Source of the DNA: Thermosulfurimonas marina
GTDB lineage: Bacteria > Desulfobacterota > Thermodesulfobacteria > Thermodesulfobacteriales > Thermodesulfobacteriaceae
Assembly: GCF_012317585.1 (NCBI RefSeq)
Contig: NZ_CP042909.1
Span: 620,001-684,000 of the forward strand
Direction of reading: 5' to 3'
Length of the DNA: 64,000 nt
Shown: positions 29,390 through 38,834 of the stretch, piece by piece
Numbering within the stretch: the stretch's first letter is position 1
How the letters are laid out: each line of letters begins with the position of its first letter
Translations under genes and position numbers: made by a program
Notes under the pieces: generated by a model
Seen by the model: the letters and a program-made list of their open reading frames with translations, nothing else
What the model was told of the DNA's origin: nothing
The model's database searches: none

Positions 29390-31378
29390 ATGGAAGGCCC
29401 GGAGATTCGGGACCGCATCGCCGAGGTGATCCAGCACGGACGTCCGCAGGCGGCCTTCGTTCTGGGACAAAAGGGCAAGCGCCTGCGGGTCCTTCTCCCC
29501 TCAGGAAAGGAAGAGACGGTCTCCTCTGGCCAAACTCTCCTCGTCTCCCGAAAGACCTACCCTCGGCTTTCCCGGCAGGAAATCTTGGATCTCCTGGCCC
29601 AGAGCGAGGCCCGCCGGCAGGCCCTGGCCGAGGAACTCGACCTTTCCGAGATCTGGGAACTGGTAGAGGGGGAGGCCGAAAGCTTTGACCCCTTTGAGCT
29701 GGCCGAAATCTATTTTGGTTCCGGGGTAGAGGAGGACCAGGTGGCGGCCCTGGTGCGGGCCGTGCTGGCCGACCGTCTCTATTTCCGCCTACGCGACGGG
29801 CGTATCACCGTGCACTCTCGGGAGGAGGTGGAGCGCCTCCTTCTGGCCCGCAAGCGAGAGGAAGAACGCCTGAGGCGCCTGAGCCTCGGAGAGAGGTTTT
29901 TAGGGGCCCTGGTGCGCGGAGAAAGTCCCCCGGAGATCCCCGAAGAAATTAGGGCCTACTATCTTTCCGCCCTGCGGGACTACTGTCTTTTTGGAGAGGA
30001 AGCCCCCAAGGCCAAGGAGATCAAGGAAATCCTCTCCCGCCTCAAGGCCACCGGACCGGAGACCCCTTTCCGGCTCCTGGTAAGGGCCGGGGTCTTTGAG
30101 GAGGACGAAAACCTCGAAATCTTGCGCTTTCGTCTTCCGGTGGAATTTCCGGAGGAGGTCCTGGAGGAGGCCGAAGGTCTTTTTCCCGAAGAGATCCCCC
30201 GAGAGGACTTCAACGGGCTAGAGACCTTTACCATCGACGCCGAGGATACCCGCGACTTTGACGATGCCCTTTCCCTGGAAAGGCAGGAAGGGAAGTTGGT
30301 GGTGGGGGTACACATCACCGACGTGGCCTCGGTGGTCCCCCCCGACTCGCGCACTCTCTCCGAGGCCCGGCGCCGGGGCCAGACCCTCTATCTTCCCGAA
30401 AGGATCATCCCCATGCTCCCCCCGGTGCTTTCCGAGGAGCGCTTAAGTCTCCGGGAGGGAGAACGCCGACCGGCCCTTTCCTTTTTTCTCCATTTTTCCC
30501 CGGAAGGGAAACTCCTCCGGACGGAGATCCGGCTTACAGAGATTCGGGTAAGCCGTCGGCTCACCTATGAGGAGGTGGATCAGGCTCTGGCGGAGGGAAA
30601 GGAGCCCTTTTTTACCCTCCACACCCTGGCCCGGGCCTTTCAGGAGGAGCGTCGTCGGCAGGGGGCCTTTGCGGTCACCCTCCCGGAGGTGGTCATCCGG
30701 GTGGAGGAGGGGGAGATTCGTTTGGAGCGCCTGGAGTTTACGGCCGCCCGGGAGCTGGTGGCCGAATGCATGATCGCCGCCAACTACGCCGCGGCCCGCT
30801 TTCTTCACGAAAGGGGGATCCCGGCCCTCTATCGGTACCAGAAGGAGCCCCTGGAAAGGATCCTCAAGGAGGGAGAAGAGGCCGATCTGGTGCGGGCCTT
30901 TCAGCAATTGCGCTTTCTGGTAAGGGGGGAACTGGGACTCTCTCCGGAATTTCATCACGGCCTGGGGCTTCCAGCCTACACCACGGTAACCTCCCCCATC
31001 CGGCGGCTCTTGGATCTTTTGATGCAACACCAGATCCGAGCGGCCCTCCTGGGGCGCACTCCGCCCTTCTCCGAAGAGGCCCTGCGGGAGATCCTGGTGG
31101 AGCTGGAGGAGGTCCAGGCCGCAGCCGCTCAGGTGCGCACCCGCACTCAGCGCTACTGGCTCCTCAAGTATCTTCGGCTCCACTTTCAGGGGCGCACTCT
31201 GCCGGCCCTGGTGCTGGAGGCCGGAGAAAGACGGGCTCGGGTTCTCCTTCCGGATCTTATGCTTCCGGCCGAACTGCCCCTTCCTCCGGGCCACGGCCTC
31301 CGGGTCGGAGAGGAGATCCGGGTCAAGGTCCAGAGGGTTCACCCTCGGCTGGAGGTCCTCAAACTCGCTTTGGCTTAA
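29390..31378 (+). CDS. RNase II/R-family exoribonuclease (RNB domain)
   Basis: The 662-residue protein has an RNB catalytic domain with the Asp cluster in FTIDAEDTRDFDDALSLE (about residues 283-300), which binds magnesium for 3'-5' RNA hydrolysis. Later stretches PLRLLDLL-type (TSPIRRLLDLLMQHQIRA) are typical of RNase II/R. The N-terminal region is unlike classical cold-shock domains, and the C-terminal S1-like part is short. It matches the shorter RNase II-like branch seen in cyanobacteria and deltaproteobacteria. It starts two bases after hisA. Confidence 0.88.
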   Translation: MEGPEIRDRIAEVIQHGRPQAAFVLGQKGKRLRVLLPSGKEETVSSGQTLLVSRKTYPRLSRQEILDLLAQSEARRQALAEELDLSEIWELVEGEAESFDPFELAEIYFGSGVEEDQVAALVRAVLADRLYFRLRDGRITVHSREEVERLLLARKREEERLRRLSLGERFLGALVRGESPPEIPEEIRAYYLSALRDYCLFGEEAPKAKEIKEILSRLKATGPETPFRLLVRAGVFEEDENLEILRFRLPVEFPEEVLEEAEGLFPEEIPREDFNGLETFTIDAEDTRDFDDALSLERQEGKLVVGVHITDVASVVPPDSRTLSEARRRGQTLYLPERIIPMLPPVLSEERLSLREGERRPALSFFLHFSPEGKLLRTEIRLTEIRVSRRLTYEEVDQALAEGKEPFFTLHTLARAFQEERRRQGAFAVTLPEVVIRVEEGEIRLERLEFTAARELVAECMIAANYAAARFLHERGIPALYRYQKEPLERILKEGEEADLVRAFQQLRFLVRGELGLSPEFHHGLGLPAYTTVTSPIRRLLDLLMQHQIRAALLGRTPPFSEEALREILVELEEVQAAAAQVRTRTQRYWLLKYLRLHFQGRTLPALVLEAGERRARVLLPDLMLPAELPLPPGHGLRVGEEIRVKVQRVHPRLEVLKLALA

Positions 31379-32292
31379 AGACTTTCGGGATCCACCTCCA
31401 CGCGGTTGCCCCCCGAGCGCTTGGCGCGGTACATGGCCTCGTCGGCCCGGCGCACCAGATCGTCGGCGCTCTTGCGGGGATTTTCCACGGGAAGGAGCTT
31501 GGCCACCCCTATGGAAAGGGTGGTGGGAGAAAAACCCGCCTCACGGTAGTTTTCTAGGATCCTTTCGGCCACCTTTGCCGCCTGACGGGTGTCGGTATGG
31601 GGAAGGAGGACCACAAACTCGTCTCCTCCGTAACGGAAGGCCTGGTCCACTTTCTCTCGAGTGCAGCGGCAGAGGATGTCCGCTAGGGCCTTGAGGAGGA
31701 GGTCTCCGTCCCGATGCCCCCGGGTGTCGTTATAGAGTTTGAAACGATCCACATCGATCATGAGTAGGGAAAGGGGATAGTCCTGGCGCAAGGCCCGAAT
31801 AGTCTCCTCCAGCAGACGTTCTTCGAAGTAGCGGCGGTTGAAGATGTCTGTAAGGACGTCGCGGATGGAAAGGGCTTGCAACTCCTCCTTGAGTTTCCAC
31901 TCCCGCAGGAGACGGGCCAGTCGGGCCTCAAATTCCTCAAAAGAAAAGGGCTTCTGGATGAGATCGTCCGCCCCGGCCAGAACTACATCTACGTAGCCGT
32001 AATCCCGGGCGTAGCCGGTCATGGCCAGGATTATGGTCTCCGGTTCCCTTTCCTTGATGCGCCGGATGAGGGTAAGACCGTCCAGCCCGGGCATGACCAG
32101 ATCGGTGATCACGATCTCAAAGGGCCCCTTTTCTTCAAAAAGGCGCAGGGCTTCTTCCCCGTCCCGGGCCTCCACCACCGGAAGCCCCAGGCCGGAAAGA
32201 TACTCTCTCAGCAGCACCCGGACGTCGTCCTCGTCGTCAACAACGAGGAACTTTGGTGGGTGAGGAAGGCTTTCCAATACGTCCCGCAGCAT
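31375..32292 (-). CDS. Response regulator with GGDEF domain (diguanylate cyclase)
   Basis: The 305-residue protein joins a receiver domain (residues about 13-130; acidic pocket VVDDEDD, phospho-Asp in [13 protein letters not shown], Lys in [10 protein letters not shown]) to a GGDEF domain (about 140-300) with an intact active site [14 protein letters not shown]. It should make c-di-GMP on phosphorylation. The RxxD inhibitory site is not clear. ATG 32292 overlaps the Nudix gene end by 56 bases; a later start is possible. The convergent RNase gene overlaps its 3' end by four bases. Confidence 0.9.
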   Translation of the reverse strand: MLRDVLESLPHPPKFLVVDDEDDVRVLLREYLSGLGLPVVEARDGEEALRLFEEKGPFEIVITDLVMPGLDGLTLIRRIKEREPETIILAMTGYARDYGYVDVVLAGADDLIQKPFSFEEFEARLARLLREWKLKEELQALSIRDVLTDIFNRRYFEERLLEETIRALRQDYPLSLLMIDVDRFKLYNDTRGHRDGDLLLKALADILCRCTREKVDQAFRYGGDEFVVLLPHTDTRQAAKVAERILENYREAGFSPTTLSIGVAKLLPVENPRKSADDLVRRADEAMYRAKRSGGNRVEVDPESL

Positions 32293-32728
32293 CCCTGATC
32301 TCCAGATAATCCCTTAAGATCTCTCCGTGATCGAAGGCCAGCTCCGACCACGGAAGCTCCTCCACGGCAAAGGCCCGGGCCTCGGCGGCGTCGTCTCCGC
32401 CCCGAGGTTCCCCCTCCGCTCGAGCCACATAGACGGTGGTGATGGTGTGGAAGCGAGGGTCCCTCCCGGGCCGGGAATAGGTATAGAACTGACAGAGAAG
32501 GGTTACGGAAAGCCCGGTCTCCTCCTGGGCCTCCCGCAAGGCCGCCTCCTCGAGACTCTCCCCATAGTCCACAAAGCCTCCGGGAAGGGCCCAGCCGTAA
32601 GGGGGATTTTTCCGGCGCACCAGGACGATCCCCCCGGGGGTCTCGATGATGAGGTCCACCGTGGGGAAAGGATTACGATATTTTTCTACTTCCTTCCCGC
32701 AGTGGGGGCAGAGGAGATGGGTTTTCAT
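32237..32728 (-). CDS. Nudix hydrolase with N-terminal zinc ribbon
   Basis: The 163-residue protein has a Cys pair at the N-terminus ([11 protein letters not shown]), like NADH pyrophosphatase-type and ADP-ribose Nudix proteins. The Nudix box is intact: [20 protein letters not shown] followed by TGL. It probably hydrolyses a nucleoside diphosphate derivative; the substrate is not evident. The gene overlaps the upstream phosphatase gene by four bases. Confidence 0.88.
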   Translation of the reverse strand: MKTHLLCPHCGKEVEKYRNPFPTVDLIIETPGGIVLVRRKNPPYGWALPGGFVDYGESLEEAALREAQEETGLSVTLLCQFYTYSRPGRDPRFHTITTVYVARAEGEPRGGDDAAEARAFAVEELPWSELAFDHGEILRDYLEIRDAAGRIGKPSSPTKVPRC

Positions 32729-33510
32729 ACAGGCACTTCCTTGGAAGTAAATTTTACCAAAAATTCGTGAATTTGACCATTGCTGGCCACCACATGTTTT
32801 TTAAAGGGGTGATAGGGCTCTCCCCGGTAGTCACTCACCCGGCCTCCGGCCTCTTCCACCAGGAGGACTCCGGCCGCGGTGTCCCAGGGTTTGAGGAGGG
32901 GCTCCCAGAAGCCGTCAAAGCGGCCACAGGCTACATAGGCCAGGTCGAGGGAGGCCGCCCCGGCCCGCCGGATGCCCTGAACCCGCACCAGAAACTCCCG
33001 AAAAAGGCGCAACACCTGGTCCGGGGCTTCATGGATATTGTAGGGAAAGCCCGTAGCCAGCAGGGCCTTTTCCGGATCCGCGGTCTCCGAGACCCGGATG
33101 GGGGCCCCGTTCAGGGTGGCCCCCAGCCCCCGGGCCGCAGAAAAGAGTTCCCCGAGCATGGGGTGATAGACTACCCCCACCAGGGGTCTTTCGTCCTCCA
33201 TAAGGGCCACCGAGACTCCGAACCAGGGGAATCCATGAGCGTAATTGGTGGTCCCGTCCAGGGGGTCCACCAGCCAGTAAAGTCCTCGGGTCTCGGTGCG
33301 GAAGATTTCCTCGGCGAGCACCGGGATCTCCGGGGTGTGCTTGCGGAGGACTTCCACCGCAAGGCGCTCTGCTTCGGGATCGGCTTCGGTGACCAGGTCG
33401 ATCTTGCCTTTGTGTTCCACCCGGTGGGGTTTGAAGAGGTGTTCTCGGAGGAATTTTCCGGCGCGTTGGGCGGCTTCTTCGGCCACCTCCCGCAAGCGAG
33501 AAAGATCCAT
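32725..33510 (-). CDS. Inositol monophosphatase-family phosphatase
   Basis: The 261-residue enzyme has the metal-binding motifs of the family: the acidic pair in LAEEIF (residue about 70), [19 protein letters not shown], and the C-terminal [14 protein letters not shown]. It may dephosphorylate inositol phosphate, fructose-1,6-bisphosphate or an archaeal-type mixed substrate. ATG 33510 is favoured over GTG 33519 because GGGGGTG sits at good spacing. It overlaps the Nudix gene as ATGA-like. Confidence 0.9.
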   Translation of the reverse strand: MDLSRLREVAEEAAQRAGKFLREHLFKPHRVEHKGKIDLVTEADPEAERLAVEVLRKHTPEIPVLAEEIFRTETRGLYWLVDPLDGTTNYAHGFPWFGVSVALMEDERPLVGVVYHPMLGELFSAARGLGATLNGAPIRVSETADPEKALLATGFPYNIHEAPDQVLRLFREFLVRVQGIRRAGAASLDLAYVACGRFDGFWEPLLKPWDTAAGVLLVEEAGGRVSDYRGEPYHPFKKHVVASNGQIHEFLVKFTSKEVPV

Positions 33511-33573
33511 AAAAAACACCCCCGGCCCGCGATTTGGCTGCGGAGTATAACCGTCTTCCGGGGGTTTGCAAGC

Positions 33574-33592
33574 GGCCCGCCTCCGGCGGGCC
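33574..33592 (-). terminator. GC-rich hairpin after the tandem lipoprotein genes
   Basis: GGCCCGCC (33574-33581) and GGCGGGCC (33585-33592) form a perfect 8-base stem with a 3-base loop. It follows the last lipoprotein gene on the minus strand. No T-run follows it on that strand, so it may be a pause or RNA-stability element rather than a classical terminator. Confidence 0.45.
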
Positions 33593-33605
33593 CTAAAAAC
33601 TAGCC

Positions 33606-33989
33606 TCAGCAGGGGAATTCGTTGAGGATATAGCCGTGGTTTTCGAGCTTTTCCCGAAGATTGATGCGGGCCTCGTCATCCAGACTATAATAGGCCCGGA
33701 CGAAGGCCGCGGTGGAGCGCTCGGGGCCACAGGCGGCCTCAAAGAGTTCCCGCTGTTTTTCTTCCGGAAGGCGGGCCTCTTTGAGGATCTTCCGGAACTC
33801 CCCTTTCAAGCAAAACTTCTGAAAGAGCTTACTTGAGCCCCATTTCCGGCTTCCGATCATGATCCAGGGGCGCTGAGGGGAATCCGGGGGAATGACCGGC
33901 TCGGTCACATCCAGGAGGTAGAGGGCCTTGGGGGCACAGGCCCAAAGCAAACCCAGAAAGATCAAGGGTAAAAAGTAGCGGACTTTCAT
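33606..33989 (-). CDS. Small lipoprotein, paralogue of the adjacent gene (copy 2)
   Basis: The 127-residue protein has a lipoprotein signal peptide with Cys18 in LLWACAP. The mature part contains WIMIGSRKWGSS, KEARLPEEK and FEAACGPERS, and ends HGYILNEFPC. The same pattern is found in the preceding gene, so this is a tandem duplication. Three conserved cysteines (apart from the lipid Cys) are shared. The family and function are unknown. The gene follows its paralogue by ten bases in a TetR-led operon. Confidence 0.75.
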   Translation of the reverse strand: MKVRYFLPLIFLGLLWACAPKALYLLDVTEPVIPPDSPQRPWIMIGSRKWGSSKLFQKFCLKGEFRKILKEARLPEEKQRELFEAACGPERSTAAFVRAYYSLDDEARINLREKLENHGYILNEFPC

Positions 33990-33999
33990 GGTTACCTCC

Positions 34000-34374
34000 T
34001 TAACATCCGTAATCGTTTAGGGTGTATCCGTGCCTTTCAAAGGCCCGCTTGAGGCGGTCCCGGGCCTCAGGGGCGAGTTCCTCATAGTAGATAGTGAGAA
34101 ATCCTTCGGCCGAGGCCTTGGGGCCGCAGGCGGCCTCCAAGAGTTTGCGCGCGGTTTTCTCCGGAAGGCGGGCCTCCTTGAGGATCTCCCGGAGCTCTCC
34201 CTCTTTACAGAGACGCTTTTCCAGGCTCTCGGAGCCTACCCCTTTGGCCCCGATAATTACCCAAGGCCGATCGGTGTTTCCGTAAGGGTTGGCGGACTCC
34301 TGGTAGAGATAAACTCCCCGGCCTCCACAGGCGAAAAGCCCCAGAAGAAGCCATCCTAAGAGGACCTTTTTCAT
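34000..34374 (-). CDS. Small lipoprotein, paralogue of the adjacent gene (copy 1)
   Basis: The 124-residue protein has lipobox LFAC near residue 16 and a periplasmic domain with WVIIGAKGVGSESL, KEARLPEKTARKLLEAACGP and the C-terminal HGYTLNDYGC. The match with the neighbouring gene is strong over residues 40-124. The start overlaps the tetR stop as ATGA, so it is co-regulated with that gene. No function is known; an envelope-stress or resistance role is a guess from the regulator. Confidence 0.75.
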   Translation of the reverse strand: MKKVLLGWLLLGLFACGGRGVYLYQESANPYGNTDRPWVIIGAKGVGSESLEKRLCKEGELREILKEARLPEKTARKLLEAACGPKASAEGFLTIYYEELAPEARDRLKRAFERHGYTLNDYGC

Positions 34375-34970
34375 ATCTTTTCACCTCCTTTTTCGAAGGG
34401 CATTAGGGCTTCAAGAAGGGTCATCACCTTGCGGAGCGGCCCTCCCTCTTTTTTGAGCCGACAAAGGAGGATGGCCCCCTCCAGCGCGGCTATGAGGAAA
34501 AGGGCCAGATCCTCCGGAGAGTGCTCCCGGCAGAGACACCCCCGGGCCTGGGCCTCGCGCAGGACCCCGGCCAGGGAGGTCTTCCACTCCTCAAAGGTCT
34601 CCTCAATGAAATCCCGGATGGGCCCGGGGCGGTTGGCTACTTCAATGGCCGTATTTCCGAAAAGACAGCCGGTATGGAAGCCTTCCTGAGAGAGTTTTTC
34701 ATATATCTTTTCCAAAAATCGCCGCAGGGCCGCCCGCGGAGGCTCCTGGGCGAAGGCCTCCCGGAGAAACCGCTTGAAGTCCTCCCGGGCCTTGTCCAGG
34801 GCGGCCAGGGCCAGGGCCTCCTTGCTCGGAAAGTGAAAGTAAAGGGCCCCCTTGCTCACCCCGGCCGCAGCCTCGATGTCGGAGATGCTGGTCTCGGCCA
34901 GCCCCCTTTCCTGAAAGAGCCTCAGGGCCTCTCTAAGGATCTTTTCCCGGGTGGCCTGTCCTCCCCTCAT
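34371..34970 (-). CDS. TetR/AcrR-family transcriptional regulator
   Basis: The 199-residue repressor has the N-terminal HTH typical of TetR proteins: TREKILREALRLFQERG, then ISDIEAAAGVSKGALYFHF. The C-terminal ligand domain is all-helical. ATG 34970 is chosen because GGAGGAAAG sits directly upstream; a frame start 20 codons earlier has no such site and would cover the operator. A palindrome at 34981-34996 is a likely binding site. It heads an operon with two lipoproteins. Confidence 0.93.
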   Translation of the reverse strand: MRGGQATREKILREALRLFQERGLAETSISDIEAAAGVSKGALYFHFPSKEALALAALDKAREDFKRFLREAFAQEPPRAALRRFLEKIYEKLSQEGFHTGCLFGNTAIEVANRPGPIRDFIEETFEEWKTSLAGVLREAQARGCLCREHSPEDLALFLIAALEGAILLCRLKKEGGPLRKVMTLLEALMPFEKGGEKI

Positions 34971-34980
34971 CTTTCCTCCA

Positions 34981-34996
34981 AACCGACCGTTCGGTT
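34981..34996. promoter_or_regulatory. Palindromic operator upstream of the TetR-family gene
   Basis: AACCGA...TCGGTT forms the arms of AACCGACCGTTCGGTT, ten bases upstream of the TetR start codon. ACCGA/TCGGT arms are typical of AcrR-type TetR binding sites. Autorepression is inferred. Confidence 0.65.
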
Positions 34997-35045
34997 TTTT
35001 TAAGATATAAAATTTGAGAGCCTCTGTCAAGGTTTGCTGAAAACT

Positions 35046-36347
35046 TTAGGCCCCGCCGCGCAGAAGCTTTTCGGCCCGGGAAAAGACCTTGATGGCGCAG
35101 TATTCCCCACACATGGTGCAGGCCTTGCTTCTCGAGGCCCCGCCTTCCATGCGATAACGCCGGGCCTTTTCCGGATCGAGCGAAAGCCGGATCTGGGCCT
35201 CCCAGTCAAGCGCCGCCCGGGCCCGGGCCATGGCCAGGTCCTTCTCCAGGGCCCCAGGGATCCCCTTGGCCAGATCCGCCACATGGGCCGCGATCTTGGC
35301 GGCGATCACCCCCTCGCGCACGTCCTCCACCGTGGGCAGCCGCAGATGTTCCGCCGGGGTCACGTAACACAGAAAATCCGCCCCGGAGGCTCCGGCCAGC
35401 GCCCCACCGATAGCCCCCACCAGGTGGTCATAACCGGGGGCAATGTCCGTAGGAAGCGGCCCCAAGACATAGAAAGGGGCCCCGTGACAGAGGCGCTTTT
35501 CAAGAAGCACATTGGCCTCGATCTGGTTAAGGGGCACGTGTCCCGGCCCTTCGATCATCACCTGGACTCCGGCCTCCCATGCTCGTTGAGTGAGTTCTCC
35601 CAGAATGATCAACTCCTGGATCTGCGGTCCGTCGGTGGCGTCTGCCAGACAGCCCGGACGAATACCATCTCCCAGGGAGAGGGTGACCTCATACTCCCGG
35701 GCAATCTCCAGCAGGCGGTCGAAATATTCGTAGAGGGGGTTTTCTCGATTGTTGTAAATCATCCACTCCACCAGGAAAGAACCCCCGCGGGAGACCACCC
35801 CCAGCACCCGGCGGCGCTTTTCCAGGCGTTCGAGCACTTCCCGGGTCACCCCACAGTGGACGGTCATGAAATCCACTCCGTCTTCGGCGTGACGGACTAT
35901 GGCCTCAAAGATCTCGTCTACGGTCATCTCCACAATGGCCTTTTTCTTCTTCTCCACCGCCTCCACCGCAGCCTGGTAAATGGGGACCGTCCCTAAGGGC
36001 ACCGGACAGTGCTCCCGGATAAGGCGACGCACTTCGTCTATGGGGCCCCCGGTGGAAAGATCCATCACCGTGTCCGCTCCGGCCGCCAGGGCCACCCGCA
36101 ACTTCTCAAGCTCTTTTTCCGGGTCCGGAGCGTCCTTCGAGGTCCCCAGATTGGCGTTTATCTTGGTGGTAAGCCCCTCTCCTATGGCGCAGGGCTTTTC
36201 CAGACGTACTTTTCGGTTCCAGGGGATAACCACCCGGCCCTCGGCCAGCTTCCGAGCCAGGTCCTCGGGGGCCACCGCCTCTCGTTCGGCCACCTTTCGA
36301 ATTTCCTCCGGGATCTCTCCCCGGGCCACCCGCTCCTTTAAAGTCAT
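35046..36347 (-). CDS. thiC: Phosphomethylpyrimidine synthase ThiC
   Basis: ThiC turns AIR into HMP-phosphate for thiamine, using a [4Fe-4S] cluster and SAM. The 433-residue protein has the C-terminal cluster motif CTMCGEYCAIKVF and the typical stretches TVMDLSTGG, VDFMTVHCG and EGPGHVPLNQIEANV. ATG 36347 follows AAGGAGAA; an earlier in-frame codon lacks this. No TPP riboswitch is visible in the short leader. Confidence 0.97.
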   Translation of the reverse strand: MTLKERVARGEIPEEIRKVAEREAVAPEDLARKLAEGRVVIPWNRKVRLEKPCAIGEGLTTKINANLGTSKDAPDPEKELEKLRVALAAGADTVMDLSTGGPIDEVRRLIREHCPVPLGTVPIYQAAVEAVEKKKKAIVEMTVDEIFEAIVRHAEDGVDFMTVHCGVTREVLERLEKRRRVLGVVSRGGSFLVEWMIYNNRENPLYEYFDRLLEIAREYEVTLSLGDGIRPGCLADATDGPQIQELIILGELTQRAWEAGVQVMIEGPGHVPLNQIEANVLLEKRLCHGAPFYVLGPLPTDIAPGYDHLVGAIGGALAGASGADFLCYVTPAEHLRLPTVEDVREGVIAAKIAAHVADLAKGIPGALEKDLAMARARAALDWEAQIRLSLDPEKARRYRMEGGASRSKACTMCGEYCAIKVFSRAEKLLRGGA

Positions 36348-36421
36348 GCTAGTTCTCCTTTTCACAAATTAGACCTCTTTACGTGACTATTATAACCTGT
36401 TTCTGGGAAACGCCCAGGAGA

Positions 36422-36964
36422 TTATGAGGAAGATGGAGTTTCCAAGATGACGGCGTCGCGCCCGTCGATTTCTTTAAGGAGCACGTTTACGTGTTCTTCG
36501 GGGCGGGTTTCTACCCGAAAACCCGCATAATTGGGTTCAATGGGCAATTCCCGGTGTCCACGGTCCACCAATACCGCCAGTTCCACCCTTCGGGGACGCC
36601 CGAAGTCCATAAGGGCGTCGAGGGCCGCCCGCACGGTGCGCCCGGTGTAGATGACGTCGTCCACCAGCAGGACTTCGAGGTCGTCAAGGGAGACGGGGAT
36701 TTCCGTGGCCCGGACCTCGGGATGAAAGGAGATGCGGCTCCAGTCATCCCGGTAGAGACTAATGTCCAGGGTCCCCACCGGGACCTTCACCCCTTCAATT
36801 TCCTGGAAGAGGCGCTGTAGGCGACGGGCCAGGGGCACTCCCCCGGTCCGAATCCCCACCAAGAGGAGGTCTCCTCCCCCGCGGTGTCTTTCCAGGATTT
36901 CGTGGGCCAGACGCCGAAGGGTGCGCTCGATCTCCTTTTCCGTGGCCAGAATTTTTTGGGCCAT
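36422..36964 (-). CDS. pyrR: PyrR: pyrimidine operon regulator / uracil phosphoribosyltransferase
   Basis: The 180-residue protein is a type I phosphoribosyltransferase with the PRPP loop VLLVDDVIYTGRTVRAALDAL-type motif (VDDVIYTGRT) and the PyrR stretches VGIRTGGVPLARRL and DISLYRDDW. It should bind pyr mRNA in response to UMP and also make UMP from uracil. No pyr genes are adjacent. It diverges from aspS. Confidence 0.93.
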   Translation of the reverse strand: MAQKILATEKEIERTLRRLAHEILERHRGGGDLLLVGIRTGGVPLARRLQRLFQEIEGVKVPVGTLDISLYRDDWSRISFHPEVRATEIPVSLDDLEVLLVDDVIYTGRTVRAALDALMDFGRPRRVELAVLVDRGHRELPIEPNYAGFRVETRPEEHVNVLLKEIDGRDAVILETPSSS

Positions 36965-37000
36965 ATTTTAATCAAAACATGCTTTGCGGCTTACGCAAGG

Positions 37001-37029
37001 TTGACTTGCCCGCGGCCCTGGGGTTTTAT
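37001..37029 (+). promoter_or_regulatory. Candidate promoter of aspS
   Basis: TTGACT (37001-37006), a 17-base spacer and TTTTAT (37024-37029) lie about 27 bases upstream of the aspS ATG, in the gap divergent to pyrR. Confidence 0.5.
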
Positions 37030-37055
37030 TGGAGGGGCTTTGGAGGAGGCGGAAA

Positions 37056-38834
37056 ATGAAGCTCAAGCGCACGCACCCTTGCGGGATTTTGCGCCCGGAT
37101 CATCTGGGCCAGGAGGTGGTCCTCTGCGGATGGGTCCTGCGGCGGCGGGATCACGGAGGGGTGATCTTTATTGATCTCCGGGATCGGTCCGGGATGGTGC
37201 AGGTGGTCTTTGAACCCGGCACGGCCCCTGAGGCTCACGAGACGGCCCATCGCCTGCGGCCGGAATACGTTTTGGCGGTGCGGGGGCGGGTGCGCCGGCG
37301 GCCCCAGGGCATGGAAAACCCCAAGATCCCCACCGGAGAGATTGAGGTGGAGGCTCAGGAGCTGGAAATCCTCAATCCATCGAAGACTCCGCCCTTTCCC
37401 CTGGACGAAGAGGTCCCGGTCTCCGAGCCGGTGCGCCTGCGTTACCGGTATCTGGATATGCGACGGCCTGGGGGGCTGGAGCCCTTCATCCTGCGCCATC
37501 GGGTGGCTCAGGCCGCCCGCGAGTTTCTGAATGCCCAGGGTTTCCTGGAGATCGAGACCCCTTTTCTTACCAAGAGCACCCCGGAAGGGGCCCGGGACTA
37601 TCTGGTGCCCTCCCGGCTCTATCCGGGAAAGTTTTACGCCCTTCCTCAGTCCCCTCAGCTCTTTAAGCAGATCCTCATGGTGGCCGGGGTGGAGCGATAC
37701 TATCAGATCGTGCGCTGTTTTCGGGACGAAGATCTGCGGGCCGATCGGCAGCCGGAATTTACCCAGCTCGACCTGGAGATGTCTTTCGTGGACGAGTCCG
37801 AGGTCATGGATCTCACCGAGGCCCTGGTCGTCCATATCTTTCGTGAGGCCCTGGGGGTAGAGCTTGAGCGTCCTTTTCCGCGGCTGACCTACGCCGAAGC
37901 CCTCTCCCGTTACGGGACCGACCGGCCGGATCTGCGCTTCGGACTAGAGCTTTACGAGGTCTCCTCGGTCTTTGAGGGGACGAACTTCAAGGTCTTTGCC
38001 GAGATCCTTTCCCGGGGCGGAATCATCAAGGGACTCTGCGCCCCGGCGGATTTCTCCCGCAAGGAACTCGACGAGCTTACGGCCTTTGTGGGAGAATTCG
38101 GGGCCAAGGGGCTGGCCTGGATCAAGGTGCGACCGGAGGGTTTTCAGTCCCCCATCGTGAAATTTTTTGAGGAGGGCCGCCTGGAACGCTTGCGGGAGAT
38201 CTTCCGGCCTGAGCCCGGCTCCACCCTCTTTTTCGTGGCCGACCGGCCGGAAGTGGTCAACGAGGCTCTGGCGGAGCTCCGCCGGGAGGTGGCTCGGCGC
38301 TTGGGTCTCCTTCCCCGGGGTAAATTTTCCTTTTGCTGGATTACGGACTTTCCTCTGGTAGAATGGGACGAAGAGGAGGGGCGTTTCGTAGCCGTACACC
38401 ACCCCTTCACCTCTCCTAAAGAGGAAGATCTGCCGCTCCTGGAGGAGGCTCCGGAACGGGTGCGCTCGCGGGCCTACGACCTGGTCCTCAACGGGGTAGA
38501 GGTAGGAGGGGGCAGCATCCGTATCCATCGTAAAGAGGTTCAGGAACGGGTCTTCCGTCTCCTGCAAATTTCCGAGGAAGAGGCCCGGGAGAAGTTTGGC
38601 TTTTTGCTGGAGGCCCTGGAATACGGGGCCCCGCCCCACGGAGGACTGGCCTTTGGCTTTGATCGGCTGGTGATGCTCATGGGGGGCTACCGGAGCATCC
38701 GTGAGGTAATCGCCTTTCCCAAGACTCAGCGGGCCCAGTGTCTCCTTACCGGGGCTCCTGCAGAGGTTTCCATGGCCCAACTCCTTGAGCTTCACCTTCT
38801 TCCGGGCTGGGAGAAGGAGGAAGGTGGGGGCTAA
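37056..38834 (+). CDS. aspS: Aspartyl-tRNA synthetase (bacterial type)
   Basis: The 592-residue class II enzyme has an N-terminal OB-fold anticodon domain (VVLCGWVLRRRDHGGVIFID), the catalytic core with motif 2 RCFRDEDLRADRQPEFTQLD and motif 3 AFGFDRLVMLM, and the bacterial GAD insertion in between. ATG 37056 follows GGAGGAGG and replaces a frame start nine codons earlier. Whether it is Asp-specific or also charges tRNA-Asn is unclear; a tRNA-Asn gene is in the window but asnS is not seen. Confidence 0.96.
   Translation: MKLKRTHPCGILRPDHLGQEVVLCGWVLRRRDHGGVIFIDLRDRSGMVQVVFEPGTAPEAHETAHRLRPEYVLAVRGRVRRRPQGMENPKIPTGEIEVEAQELEILNPSKTPPFPLDEEVPVSEPVRLRYRYLDMRRPGGLEPFILRHRVAQAAREFLNAQGFLEIETPFLTKSTPEGARDYLVPSRLYPGKFYALPQSPQLFKQILMVAGVERYYQIVRCFRDEDLRADRQPEFTQLDLEMSFVDESEVMDLTEALVVHIFREALGVELERPFPRLTYAEALSRYGTDRPDLRFGLELYEVSSVFEGTNFKVFAEILSRGGIIKGLCAPADFSRKELDELTAFVGEFGAKGLAWIKVRPEGFQSPIVKFFEEGRLERLREIFRPEPGSTLFFVADRPEVVNEALAELRREVARRLGLLPRGKFSFCWITDFPLVEWDEEEGRFVAVHHPFTSPKEEDLPLLEEAPERVRSRAYDLVLNGVEVGGGSIRIHRKEVQERVFRLLQISEEEAREKFGFLLEALEYGAPPHGGLAFGFDRLVMLMGGYRSIREVIAFPKTQRAQCLLTGAPAEVSMAQLLELHLLPGWEKEEGGG

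Noticed and set aside
36348-36421. Possible TPP riboswitch upstream of thiC
   Set aside because: The leader is only about 70 bases and has no CUGAGA-type conserved core; thiC here has no visible thi-box.
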